A stretch of 64,000 nucleotides of DNA from positions 14,962,934 through 15,026,933 of the forward strand of contig OZ022351.1 of the NCBI GenBank assembly GCA_963989245.1, in the 5' to 3' direction. Below, piece by piece: positions 12,636 through 26,565 of the stretch. Below the pieces are notes generated by a model. The model saw nothing but the letters and a program-made list of their open reading frames with translations, was not told the DNA's origin and searched no databases. Both the position numbers and the translations under genes were made by a program. The stretch is from Nansenia antarctica. Its lineage: Eukaryota > Chordata > Actinopteri > Argentiniformes > Microstomatidae. Numbering within the stretch: position 1 is the first letter of the stretch; each line of letters begins with the position of its first letter.

Positions 12636-15601
12636 TCAAACATCCAGTGCAAATAACACTGTGCCAATGCAGCACAGGGTACAGCAGACAGCAGACAGCA
12701 GTGAACCAGACTGGAGTAAACAAGCTGTCGGCCACATGGTTGTCTGTGACAGAATAACAGCGCCTCAGGCACAGACCCGTCTCTTGCTAGACAATTAGGC
12801 TACTTCAAACCACTGATGTTTAATTACTATAAAACACCTAGAGAGATGATAAATGTAATATCACTGCGCTGATGTGGCTTCCCTTTCCATTACAATGGAC
12901 TATCTACCATTGTATTCTGTGGCGTGAGAGCATGGAGCATGGAGCTGAGCTGAGGAGAGAGGACAAGATTCTTGTAAAGGTTCGGCTCATTGTGAACGGC
13001 CGTTCAAAGGGAAACCCACAGGAGATGAGAGCCCTTAGTAAACCGACCACTCCAGTATAGGCCTGATATACTGTAACCTGGCCTGTAAATGACCTCTCTC
13101 TCACACGCACGCACGCACGCACAGAAAAGAGCTGGATACAGTATCTCATAGCCAGCTCCGCCGAGATTTACAGTTTCATTCAGCATCCATTTATCAAGCG
13201 ATAAAGATCAGCCAGTGAAAATCCTGCAGTGTCATGCTTTGACCGAGCCCCTGGACCACTCACATCCCAGAGCACGGTCATCCTTAACAGGGCGGCACGG
13301 CCCGCGTCTATAGTGTACATCACTCAACTTTATGGGAAAAGGGTGGTGTAGGATTTAACAAGACGTTTTACTCGTCAAGAGAACCGACATTACATAACCA
13401 TAAAACGATGAGGTGCACAAATCTCTGCCTGACTTGGCGATGCAAGGCGGGGCTTGTTGTGCTGTCCTCACTGAATCCCACCGCCTAGAAACAGACGGGT
13501 GAAGCCATGCCGCGTGCCTCGCCGATATGAGCAACGAGCCAGGAATCTGACGCAAGTACGAAAAAAGTCTTCGCAGGAAAAAAATCTTAACAGAGTCTGG
13601 ATCTAAGATCACATTTTCTTAAAACAGCACGATGAAAGACTCTAGGGTCCACATCCAACTCTGTAATAGAACATGAAATACAGCTCTGGGGTTTAAAGTG
13701 AGCCGCCGTTCACCCGAGTGTGTCATTTTCCTCCGAGCCTGTGCCATAGCTGGAGCGGTTCCACTGACCAGGGGCGTCTGTGGTTTGTGCGCCAGTCCGC
13801 CCGGTGAGGCACTGCGGCAGGCAGGCAGGCAGGCAGGCTCTCCGCCCGACGCGGAGCACCCCGCGCTTGGGGAACATCTGAGTAATGGCAGGGTAACATG
13901 ATCCAGGGAGGGAGGGAGGGAGAGGGAGCAGCGCTGACACCTAAATCATAGCTGGAGGATGGGGGGAAGAGAGAGGAAAGGTTTGGGAGGAGGCCTGGAG
14001 ACAAGAGGATGAAAGTAAGCGTCACTGTGCTGCCTCTTAACACACGCACGTGTCACACCCACTCCTGGGGTAGGAACTAACTCAGAGGAATGACAAGGCG
14101 TGGGCCTGGGTTTCCACCTCACCGCAATGGACATGTTTCAATACAAAAAGCCCACATGAAATGAGTTAGGCTTATATAATTGAGTGATCTAACAGTCATG
14201 GCTAAATAAAACTTATTTAAACAGGAAAAAGGCACTGCATACTGATGGTTGTGTCTCTATCCCATATGGAACTATGTCCAACTGCATCCAGGCCACATTA
14301 ATGTCTTTAAGGTATTCCAGTATTGCCCCTCCCCCACCCCCGTGGCCAGTCACAATTATGATCACAGTATTCCCTAGGACTGCTGACAGACACAGTTTCC
14401 TGTTTACTGGACAGGTGACTTTAAGACGGAACTTATCCTGAAACACAAGATCATGACCTTACTATATGAGATGGGAGTGGCGTCATTTCAGCTGTGTCAT
14501 GTTATTTTCACTCTGTTACTGTACACCGGAAACACAGTTTCCTATCGTCAACCAACTGTAAGCTTTCAACTCTGGGACCAGAGGGTGTGATCAAACACTT
14601 GAACATTTTCAGGGTACAAATGTACACACCGAAAGACTGAGATTCTTTAATGCCTAATGTCTCCATTAGAAATGCAAATTCAATTCACTTTCTCTGTCAC
14701 AAAAATGAACCCTGTTCATACACTGTCTCTTCACACTGTCTGTTCCTGCCATTAGGCCTACTTAACTTCAGAGGACTCGTTCGGGGACAAATGCTACATC
14801 CCAGAGAAACTAGCGAATCAAAATGTCCAGAGTTGTTATTCACTTTCTCTAGGATAAGCCAGGCTAAAATGTACCAGTTAATGAAACATTCACCAGAAAA
14901 CTGAACCACATCCATTTCCATCTACAATATGGTCTCCATTCATTATTCAGACTTAGATGCACTTTCCTTGTACAAGGTATTGAGGTACTGTTACTCCTCC
15001 TCTGTAGTCTTACAAGGTGGGTTTCTGCAGCACTGAGAATATATTAAGTCCTTGTGATTGGCGTGAATCACTTGAAATGTTGAATTGCCTTTTAATCTTT
15101 TGCCAACAATTGCTTAACACTGTGGTCAGGTTATGCAATCAAAGGTGATAGATAAAGAGAATGTTGAATTATTCTTTTTCATGCATTTTCATTCCAAATC
15201 AAATAACTCCCTTTTGTGGAAAACTGGAGAGGTGGATATCATCAAACAGAAATATTCCGATGACCACACTGGATTTTCCATTCTGTAAATTAGGCCTACG
15301 TACACATTGTGTGGCTTGGTACGGTTTCGCTAAGAATAGGCTAGGGTAACTTAATATCATACTAGAAAATAGGCCTGACCATTTTGACAGCAAGATTGCA
15401 GCCTAAATGACCAAAGCATAAGGAATGCATTACATCTAAAATACAGTATGTACTGTACATTCATTTGTATATTTTGGCATCATGTCATGAGTTCATATAC
15501 TGTACCACTAATATGTTATCCCTCCTGTCCAGCCTGAACATACTGTATCATCAGAACAGGCCTTGTTTATCAAAGGGACGTTGTATATCATAACTTTGTT
15601 C
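12636..15601. other. unique non-coding sequence
   Basis: Slightly GC-richer patch at 13440-13950, with a short GGCA repeat at 13816-13839. No gene recognised. Confidence 0.6.
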
Positions 15602-15619
15602 AACACACACACACACACA

Positions 15620-15700
<81 letters not shown>

Positions 15701-15726
15701 CCACATACACCCACGCGCACACACAC
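15602..15726 (+). repeat. (CA)n microsatellite, interrupted
   Basis: AC runs broken by TCACAC and two GCCCAC interruptions. Confidence 0.95.
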
Positions 15727-18503
15727 TAATAACAAATAGCCCACTTGGGTGGTTGTGTAGAGTTGAGCATTAGTTCAGTATAAGCATATCTCTCTACTTC
15801 TTTCTCTCGAGCAACAAATGTGACTGTGATATTGACTTGGTTATGATTGACCGGAAATGTAAAATAAGCAGTTTCAGTTTCCTCAGCCCCCCCTGTCCCC
15901 TCGCCAGTCGCCACATGTGAAACCACACTGGAGCTGCTAGGCCAAAGTAAACCGCTAACATCTTTCAAATGGAGTGTGTTTGTTTACTCTAGATCTGAGT
16001 CCCACACTTCCAGTGGGTTGTACTAACTTGACACGTTCTTGCTGATAGAAAACAGGGGAAATAACCGTCCAGTGTCATTCTTAATAGTGTATGTCAGGAC
16101 ACCATCATTCCAGTAGGCTTATTCACTTATAAAAGCTAGGCTAAATACACTATGAAATTGACAATATAGTAATAGTAAATTAAGTAACATAATACTTTGT
16201 TTGGAGCTAATCTGTTTCAGGACCAGTATTTGGAGACAAGCAACAATCACCCTGAAACCACACACAGAGAGAACTGTAATGGCACTGGCTTAAAGAAATT
16301 TCCCCCTCTTTCTTGCTGCCAGTTTCCCCTCATAAATTCACCTCAGTGCTTCAAATAATACTTCTGTGTATCCTATGCATATTCAGTGTTGCTCCTGAGA
16401 TTTACAGCTATTTATCTGACCGCGGCATGCCTTAGGCCTCACTTATGAAGCAGATATAAAACAACCGTACATCAACAATGAATGGCAATAGCATCAAGGT
16501 TACAAATGAATTTGCCCTGTATAGGCCTACTGTATTGTTGTGAGATAACATTGACACCATTAAGCTAGGCTATACATAAATAAAACTAGCCTATATTTGT
16601 AGTGCTTTGCAACTTCTGCAACCTACCACCAGGACAGCTTCAGCAGCCTGGGAAGATTTAAGGGGTCTCACTCACACCCCAAGTCTGCAGGGGCTAGTCC
16701 AAATAATCAGTCCAACCAATAACATGACTATGGCAAGTTGAAGCATAATAATCATCTGTTACACAGGGCAAATGCTGGAAAGTGCATCTTTGCTTTCTTA
16801 ACCGCTCATATCTTAGTTTGTTTATGTTTATTTTGGGGGATGTATTTGCATTTCACTGACTTTCATTGGTGTTAGGCCTAGGCTATATCCTTTTTTGGCT
16901 GGTTCCTTCAGTCTTGCTTTATTTGTAGTGACTGGACATAATTACAGGGTTTCACTTTATCTCACGATATAGCCTAGACCTCTAGATTATTTATATAGAA
17001 ATTACAAAATTGTAAAATAATAATGACATAGTAATAACCAATGAATAAGGCACTTGTTTGTTTCTTTTTGGCTTCATTATAACAAGCACTAGATTAGCAT
17101 TAGTACCAGGTAGGCCTAGTTACCAATTGTGTTGACATTTTCCCTTTGAAGTAGGCTTGGCCATATCCCAAAGTAGTGGGAGTATACTCATACAAATGTA
17201 GTATACTCATGCAAATGGAACATTACTGCTAAATAAAGTGCTACCGCAGACACAAGGCCTGCGTCTAGGCCCTAGAATTGCCTTACATTTGATACATTCA
17301 TCATCACAACTTTTTCAGAGAAAACCTTCAATCTCATCACATTAAATGTGAAATGAAACCATCACCTGGAAATGCCCAGCAACAGAGGGGAGCATTCTTT
17401 TCTGTTCTCCATATTACAAGACAACAAATAAAGGATGCAAGTAGTGAAAGAAGAGAAAGAGTTTCTACCAGGATTTTCAACAATGTGTTTTGTGTTTGAG
17501 TAGGCCTACCATTTCCATACAATACCAACCAGGGCCAAATAATAACTCAGGTCTGCTCATGTGATATGCTTGCTTAGTTAGCACTCAGATCTACATCTCT
17601 GTGACACCTTGCAAGTAGTGTCAGCCAACTAATAGTGTGTGAAATTTACTCTCAGGGGCAGACGTCTCTTATTGTTTAGGCCTGCTATGGCTTACAACAA
17701 CAACAATGCTGACTGTTATTGTTTTTGCCACAGCTAACACCATACTAAGTAGATGATTGCACCACTGTTAGATGTTTGGTGAATATAATCTAGCTATTTA
17801 TTCTGACAACATATTGATTTTGCTGACAATGTGTGTGTCATCATGAAGGAAGGTGCCTTGCAAGCTGACCTATGACGTGAGCAAATGCAGGAAGGAGAGG
17901 GGCAGGCTCTCACTTCACTATTTGACACACTTAAAAACAAACTACACAGGCCTACTTGTATAGGTTACAGGTTATATTTACTTATTTTCTCAGATATGCA
18001 TGACATGGAAAGGCCTTGACTATCTCTGTAACAATAATATCCATATTTGGCTGAAATGACCATCGTTATACCATTGCAAAGGAACCATTGGTTTTCATTA
18101 TCTATATAGCTAAAGGCGAAAGACCTTATTTACCGACGCATTTGCAGACATCTCACCTGTATCTCCAGTTGTTAGGAGGTTTCCTCGTTAATTAGGAAAA
18201 TTGCGACATATTAATTTCTTGCAGGACAGCCGATCTTCATAACTGTCTCTGTGCAGCCATTTTGAGCTGAACCTTTCGTCCAGAAACGTGGGGGAGATTT
18301 ACAAATTCTCTCGCCATGTAATCCCCTTTTCTCGTATATCTATTAGGGGGGAAATCCAGGGAGTGTATCTTTGTTAACCAAATGTTTTGATGAATACGAT
18401 TTGTGTTAATATCGTAAACAACACAATATCTTGCAGACACCTATTTCCCCACACCCCCTTTTCAAGTAGAATGGTACGGCTCGTGCGTTTTTGGTTTATC
18501 TCC
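15727..18503. other. AT-rich unique sequence
   Basis: Nothing recognised apart from the possible minus-strand first exon near 18157-18470 discussed with the CCAAT duplication. Confidence 0.55.
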
Positions 18504-18565
18504 GCAAATGTAGCCAATCAGCTGCCGCTCAGATGCAAATGTAGCCAATCAGCTGCCGCTCAGAT
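18504..18565. promoter_or_regulatory. tandem 31-bp duplication with octamer and CCAAT box
   Basis: Two copies (18504-18534 and 18535-18565) each contain GCAAATGTAGCCAATCAGCT. Each has a CCAAT box (ATTGG on the minus strand), and the junction makes the octamer ATGCAAAT. On the minus strand about 250 bases away lies AAAATGGCTGC (YY1-like, 18253-18263) and, further on, ACAG/GTGAGA at 18151-18160, a good splice donor. Together they resemble the promoter and first exon of a minus-strand transcript. No coding sequence of any length follows. Confidence 0.4.
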
Positions 18566-18734
18566 GTAGCCCAGCAGTGTTGTCAACAGAGAGAGGGTTG
18601 TCCTCTGCAAGCTGGTAAATATAGTGAGGACAGGCAAGGAATGGAATGAGTACAGGACAGAAATCGAGAATTAAATTTAGCAAGTAGACAAACACTTTCA
18701 AATGCATCTCGCTCGCTCATGTGACATAGGCATA

Positions 18735-19279
18735 CAGTACAGGCCAAAAGTTTGGACACACCTTCTCATTCAATGTGTTTCCTTTATTTTCATGACTATA
18801 CATTGTAGATTCTCACTGAAGGCATCAAAACTATGAATGAACACATGTGGAATGATGTACTTAACAAAAAAGTGTGAAATAACTCTAAATATGTCTTATA
18901 TTTTAGATTCCTCAAAGTAGCCACCCTTTGCTTTTTTGTTGTTAATAAAATAAAAAAATGTTGTTGTTAATAAAATATATAATAATAATATTATATATAT
19001 ATAATATATAATAACATATTATTATTAACACATATTATATTTAATAATATTATTATATATTTTATTAACAACAAAAAAGCAAAGGGTGGCTACTTTGAGG
19101 AATCTAAAATATAAGACATATTTAGAGTTATTTCACATTTTATTGTTAAATACATAATTCCTATGTGTTCATTCATAGTTTTGATGCCTTCAGTGAGAAT
19201 CTACAATGTACCAAATAGTCATGAAAATAAAGGAAACGCATTGAATGAGAAGGTGTGTCCAAACTTTTGGCCTGTACTG
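18735..19279. mobile_element. 545-bp palindromic Tc1/mariner-like miniature element
   Basis: Two near-identical inverted arms of about 230 bp start with CAGTACAGGCCAAAAGTTTG and are separated by a roughly 100-bp AT-rich centre (18950-19075). The element is flanked by TA on each side, the target duplication expected of Tc1/mariner transposition. It has no coding capacity. I recall this arm sequence as a common fish repeat. Transcribed, it would fold into a very long hairpin. Confidence 0.8.
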
Positions 19280-20238
19280 TATGTGAATGTTTGAATAATC
19301 TTAAATTCTTAAAACGTTTTTCTTTCTTTTTTTATGTTAAATTGGAGAATGGCTCAAATGTTGTTTTTTTATAGGCTATAATATACTATTCTAGCTGGTC
19401 CATTTAGAGATACATCTGGTAGGAGGTTTCCTTGCAATGTCCTGTGCTGACTGTCACTTTTATTCCAAATCCCAAATTCTTAACGCCTGGAATGGAATAG
19501 GCTAAGGATTGGTAGCAAACGGAATGAGAAATGGTATAATGCTATTTCTCATTCCATTCCATGCATTACAATGAGCCTGTCCTCTGATTTCTACTTCCAC
19601 CAGCCTCCACTGATTGACCCACTTCATACAGATGCCGTTTTTGGTCTCATTAAGTAATGAATCTCAGAATCTCAGTTCAGTTTCCATGATAGTGCCATGA
19701 GTTTCCATGATATCACATTGTTGCTGAAACCTGTTTGTCTTCACTTCCACAAACATAAACCCTTTTCACACATACAAGCCTTCCCAGTATATTCCATGGA
19801 ATTTCCCTGGTACAGGGTATGTGTGAACGCGACTGACCAGGGAAATTCGCTCAGGCAATTACCCAGGTCGGGACCATGTCTGATTCCATGGAATATACCG
19901 GGTAGGCTTATGTGTGAACAGAAGCCTGAACATTCCCTGGTCCGGCACGCAAAGGGTTATGTGTGTCTGACGCAAGACGTTTTCACATGGAACAAGTTAA
20001 CCAATCACAGCGAGTAGTTTCTCTCTTGGTACTTTTGGTTTGTTCCGCTGATGTTAGGGAGTTGGCTAGTTATCCCACATCACATCAGCCAAAGTAGTGA
20101 TAAATATAATTCTACAACTGGATACTACTTTGTTTCCAATCATAGTTAGATAGATGACTTACTTAGCTAGCTTACTTACTTATCAAATGTACATTTTGTG
20201 ATATAGACGTATTACGGAGCACTGACGTGGGAAAACTA

Positions 20239-20376
20239 GGGTTAGGGTTAGGTACTAGGGTGACTTGGTACATGCTGGCATGTCTAACCCTAACCCTAAC
20301 CTTAACCCTAGCCCTAACCCTACCCCTAACCCTAACCTTAACCCTAGCACCCTAGCACCTAACCCTAACCCTAGTT
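20239..20376. repeat. interstitial telomere-like (TTAGGG/CCCTAA) block
   Basis: Left arm GTTAGGGTTAGG and right-hand (CCCTAA)n with CCTTAA and GCCCTAA variants. The outer 27 bases (20227-20253 and 20357-20383) are perfect inverted repeats of each other. Confidence 0.85.
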
Positions 20377-20409
20377 TTCCCACATGTACCGTATTCCCAC
20401 ATGTACCGT

Positions 20410-20411
<2 letters not shown>

Positions 20412-20444
<33 letters not shown>
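20412..20444. repeat. (AT)n microsatellite
   Basis: About 16 AT units directly after the telomere-like block. Confidence 0.95.
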
Positions 20445-20446
<2 letters not shown>

Positions 20447-20726
20447 TATATGGCAGTCTCACACGCCTGTCTCGTTCGAAATACGTCTACTACGACTAGT
20501 TCTGCATCCAGTTGAATGCGTGATTCAAGTAGCTAGTGTAAACCCGGGCAGCCAATATAATTCCACAACTGCATAGTACTTTGTTTCCAATCATAGTTAG
20601 CTAGATTACTTACTTAGCTAGCTTACTTACTTATCAAATGTACATGTGTGATATAGACGCATTACGGAACAGTGCACCGACACCATCTCCTCCCAGCTGT
20701 CCTGCATCACGTAGTCAGCAATAATT

Positions 20727-20867
20727 GAGTTAACTCGTATTATGCTTACCATCACCGAGTTCTCCCATACTGTGCTTTTGGACTAGTATAGTATGTTTAT
20801 ATACGGTAATCAAGTGCTTTAGTTGGCGAGCGAACTTGGTGATGGTAAGCATAATACGAGTTGACTC
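20727..20867. repeat. 35-bp inverted repeat
   Basis: Arms 20727-20761 and 20833-20867 (core CTCGTATTATGCTTACCATC) pair with about two mismatches around a 71-base loop. Confidence 0.85.
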
Positions 20868-22486
20868 ACAGTTAAATTAATGTGAATAATATGATGATTA
20901 ATACATATAAAACAGAGGTATGATATATGGCAGATAAACGGTATATGGCAGTCTCACGCCCATAGTAGATTCAATTTCCTGCATTCTGGTGCGTTTTACA
21001 CCCAAAATAATCTCCCTCTTTCTTTGTTTTTCCTTGGAGCTGGCATGGTCTGCAATTACTGACTACTATTATGTTTTGGTTTAACTCACAGAGGCCTGAC
21101 ACTGACACGTGGCACTTTTTAGGTACTTTATTAAATATGAAGATTCAAAAAGAATCAAAGAGTGAATTAGAAAAGAATGAGGTAACTTTGAGTCAACAAA
21201 TTGAATAAAAAGTTATGAGGAAACATAAAATATGTACCTAGGCTACTCAGAGCCTATTACAATCAAACGTAGCCCTCTTCAGTGCATTGCAGAACATACA
21301 ACTATAACAAACAAAACAAAAATCAAAGAGTGAATTAGAGCTGTCTCCACTGCCCCTGCCTGCTGCCCCTGCCTCTGACTCACTCTCACTCTCAACCACC
21401 TATATCAGGAGAAATGGGGATGCATTGAGCACTTGTTCATATTGTTTTTCTCTAATAGAACATTTGACATAGAAATACAATCATCAATACAAAAAATACA
21501 ATCACAAGCATTTTAGAAATAGAAAAATAAATGGAACAGGTGTTTTCTTCTTATTTTTTAACCCTAGCTCAAGCAATCAGATGCAAAATTTATTCTTTGG
21601 GTGGGTGCAATGGCCAAATTAAATAGTGCAAATGCTCAGGGCAATGAACACGGGAAGGAGATGCAATAATGACAGGACAGGTAAGCACTGTGAGGTGTTT
21701 GTCGCCATTCTGTGCTTTTGATGACATTTCGCCTGTGTCTGTTCTGCATTTAAACATGTCTAACCGCACTAGTAATGCCTAACAAAACTGCTAGTGCCAT
21801 ATAGCTGATCTAGCTCGTATTTGGTTGCTAGTAGGCTATGCTAATTCTATTGCTAATACAGAGAATGTCTCATAAGGTGCTAACATTCTTATCAGAAAAG
21901 CTGGCTGTGTTTGACCTTGGGAGAACGCAATGTTGCTGTTTGGCCACTCACGGGAAAACTTGGATGACTTTGACTTACTTTTCTCTTCTTAGAAAAAAAA
22001 AATCCTTATATCCATCTTGGTGGATGATCTAAATATCGTCTTGCCTCAGTCTGAATGTTTCGAATCTGCGTGCGTGTCTGATGCTGCGTGCCGTTAAAAA
22101 CAGAAGTAAAACGCGGAGTGGATTTCTGGATATGGGCAATCCCCTACTCATAAAGTGGAACGGATTTGATTGTGAAGCAATGAAAATAACGCTGACCAGT
22201 CATGCAACATATTTTTGATGGCAAATGTGGGGGGGTCCAAACGACCTTGTTTCAAAGGTGGGGCCCCAAATATATGGTGGTGACGCCCATGCTCACGCCC
22301 CTGTCTCGTTCCAGTTCTGCACCCAGTTGAATGCGTGATTCAAGAAGCTCGCGCAGACCCGGGACGTGTGAAAAGGAGCAACACGGCAATTGTCGGGCAT
22401 TTAGCTCATGTGTGAAGGGTGAAAATCACTGGCGGACGAAGGTTGGGATTCCATGTAATTTACAGGGAACTATGTGTGAAAGGGGC

Positions 22487-24669
22487 TATACAGTGTCTTA
22501 GTCCCTGCTCTTGGTGTCATATGCTGACTTCCTGGGTGCAATCAAGCATGGTGTTGTTAGTTTTGCGATTTGAGTCACCTGGGGCTACACATGTCATGTT
22601 CAGTTAACCGCTGTCAAAGCCCACAGTCAATGGTCCCTGGCAGGTGGTGTTGCTCTCTGCTGTGGCAGTGAGGCGTAGAGAGGGGCTTTTCACGGTCCCA
22701 GAGACACAGGCTGTGTTGAGGAATCCCCCTTCACAATCTCTCTCTGTTCTACATACAGGTTTGTTTCTTTCTTTAGCATCTGGTGGTATAGGTATAAGAA
22801 TAAACACAGAATATTACAGGAAGTTACCCGTGGTCTCCAATATGCACCAGCAGTCTACCACTCTAACACCAATATGCACCAACACTCTATTAAAACCAGG
22901 GCGAAACAATACAATTGCAGCCAGTTTGCTGTTGTCCAGAGGCAGCCTCTCAATATTTAAAATCTCCCAAAGCAGAAAGTGAGATGAGGAAGTTATGTGA
23001 GTATCTTTTGAGTAAATATGGAGGTAACTTTCTCTTTTTCCTCAATGAGACTACTGACATCAAAAAGATTTCTTCTGAATCTGGCTCAAAGCTCCTCTGA
23101 CTCTGGCGATGCCAACTAGTCTAAAATTGATCAAATAGGAGTGCCATCTCACTACTTTTTGATCAATAAATTAATCTTTGCCTCCCTGCTAAATAGAATT
23201 AAGAATAGCTTTGGGGGTAATGACAGTATCGACTTGCTCACAAACCCTTTCAAGCGTCCAGAAATTCCATGGATGGAGGGTGAATGAGAAATTAGATTGA
23301 AGCAGGTTTGCAATTAAGCTTGGCAAACCTCACCTGTAATGTGTTACACATACCAAATGCCACATACCATATGCCACATACCATACCACATACCAAATAC
23401 CTATTTCTACATCACATACAGTACAGAGTAGTATAGCTCTTGCACCATTAATGTGCAGGAGTCAGACCTAATTGTCCTCAGACTGTAAATGTGGATCCCA
23501 TGTCACAAGTCAATACTGCTTACGGCTCGCTTGACCACACAGAACAGGGCATGAGAGCTGACACCATTACCCACTCACTCACCGCTTAGATAAAATCAGT
23601 AACAAATCTCGCTGCCAGAATCCCTGAAGAAGCAACTCTTATTCAACCAAATCAAAAGCAAATTGGGTTCAATTTGCCCACATAGAAGGTATTCGTTCTT
23701 GCAAAGATTCCCTTGCTTACTCTCTCTACCTTCACAAACAAAAATAATTTGCTATGCTCATTATGTCAAACAGTGAGGGGTTTTGATGTTTGGAGATGAA
23801 ATGTTTGAGATTAAATATTCATTTTTAGGTAGGTTAATTATGTATGTGTCCACTGTCAAGTTGAAACTCATGCTCCTGTGAGGGATGATTCAGCCTACCA
23901 GGCGCGGAATACATTTCCTCCTTAATATATGTAATTCTGACATATATTTGCATGGAACCTTATGGAAATATTAAATGAGTCCACACATCATTGGACTCAC
24001 ACTGTAGTTTATACATGAGTATTTCTCTTCTTCACGACTCCTTTTTTCAGATTATTGACTGACCTTCTATTAGGTCATCACCTGATAAAGAAAAATATGA
24101 TCCCCTTTTATACAACAACTGGGACATATACCAAGCTACATTCAGTATTAATCACTCACTCTTGTGTTATGAATCAGCTGACGGTTTAATTTCCGTACAT
24201 GTTGTTACCAGTATGTGTGGCCATGCACCGGAAAGATCCGTGTCAGGGTACGCTGAGCATTAGATACTTTCTCTGGGCCTATGTTGAATAACAGATCTAA
24301 GCACTGAGGGAGAGAGGCTCAAACATCTGGGACCTGGAGGGATGAACAAATTAGATTTAGCTTTTCTTTTCTTCCTGGATTACTGGGAGGTTGTGTTTAG
24401 TATGGGGTGGGGGGGGGGGGGGGGGGGACTAGTTTTTTAATCCCCCTCTCGCTCCCTGCACTTTCCCCTTCCCAACCATGTCAAGTCAAGGTGCCTTCCT
24501 TCGCCCTCTCCACAGCAGTAAAACATGCGAATGAAACACTTGGACTATCTCAGTTTTAGTTTCATCCAGATGTCAGATTATGGTTCTGATCTAGACATTC
24601 CCAATATGTTGTAATGGCGTGTGACTTTTGGTGCATGGCATTCCTCATTGGAGTGTATGCTAATGGTAA
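22487..24669. other. unique non-coding sequence
   Basis: A short degenerate ACATACCA-type tandem repeat lies at 23345-23405. No gene recognised. Confidence 0.6.
24409..24427 (+). repeat. G homopolymer (19)
   Basis: Uninterrupted G run. Confidence 0.9.
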
Positions 24670-24913
24670 TAAATGGACTGCACTTATATAGCGCCTTATT
24701 GCAAAGCGCTTTACATGGCCTCTCATTCACCCATTCACACACACACGCAGCAAGCTACCATGCAAGGCGCCAGCCCGCTCATTGGGAGCAATTTGGAGTT
24801 CAGTGTCTTGCCCAAGGACACCTCGACGTGTGGCCAGTTGGGGTTCGAACCGCCGATCTGCCGACCTTACAATCATTAGATGTTGGCTCTACCTCCTGCG
24901 CCACATCCGCCCC
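24670..24913 (+). repeat. interspersed teleost repeat, copy 1
   Basis: Begins AAATGGACTGCACTTATATA, runs through GTCTTGCCCAAGGACAC and GGGTTCGAACC, and ends CCACATCCGCCCC. I recall this family as widespread in fish genomes. GGTTCGAACC resembles a tRNA B box, but no A box or cloverleaf is evident. About 85% identical by eye to the copy at 51280-51522. Confidence 0.75.
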
Positions 24914-26226
<1,313 letters not shown>

Positions 26227-26565
26227 CCACAACACGCATGCATGCACGCACACAAATACAGACCTGCACGGACCAGCCAAGGTAAGTATACTGTATGTCT
26301 TGGATTGTTGGTTTGACAGGCAGCCCTGCGTTCACCCTGAGGTCCGAAAGGCCCCAGTCTCACAGCAAGCGATCATAGTACAGATTCATGTGAATGGGTT
26401 TGTGTGGTTGTTTTTACTTGTGATCAATGTTTTTATTTTATTTTCAAGTTCAAAGATCTACAATTATTTGGAGCGAGCAAGGGATGACATGCATGCCCAC
26501 TGATACTGTAACTCTCATAAGCCATGTTCCCCCTCACAGAGGCCTTGTTTGTTTTATGCCTATTA

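Larger units (their letters stand above)
20103..20668 (+). repeat. pair of ~115-125 bp direct repeats
   Basis: Bases 20103-20226 and 20554-20668 share the same order of blocks: AATATAATTC, ACAACTG, TTTGTTTCCAATCATAGTTA, CTTACTTAGCTAGCTTACTT, ATCAAATGTACAT and GATATAGACG. They flank the telomere-like and (AT)n segments, suggesting insertion with duplication or unequal exchange. Confidence 0.8.
19760..22486. mobile_element. nested DNA-transposon region with ~45-bp terminal inverted repeats
   Basis: The left end (CCCTTTTCACACATACA, 19760) and the inverted right end (CCCCTTTCACACATAGT, up to 22486) align over about 45 bases including TTCCATGGAAT/TTACATGGAAT. A third, inverted copy lies at 19880-19922, making a 160-bp fold-back at the left edge. 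Inside are direct repeats, a telomere-like block, an (AT)n tract and a 35-bp inverted repeat. No transposase was recognised and no clear target-site duplication was found, so the family is unknown. Confidence 0.55.

Noticed and set aside
19697..20017. 106-codon frame
   Set aside because: Overlaps the fold-back ends of the nested transposon region; the residues reflect the repeated TTCCATGGAAT sequence.
24840..24862. tRNA-like B box GGTTCGAACC
   Set aside because: No A box or cloverleaf at the right distance; it belongs to a dispersed repeat also present at 51448-51460.
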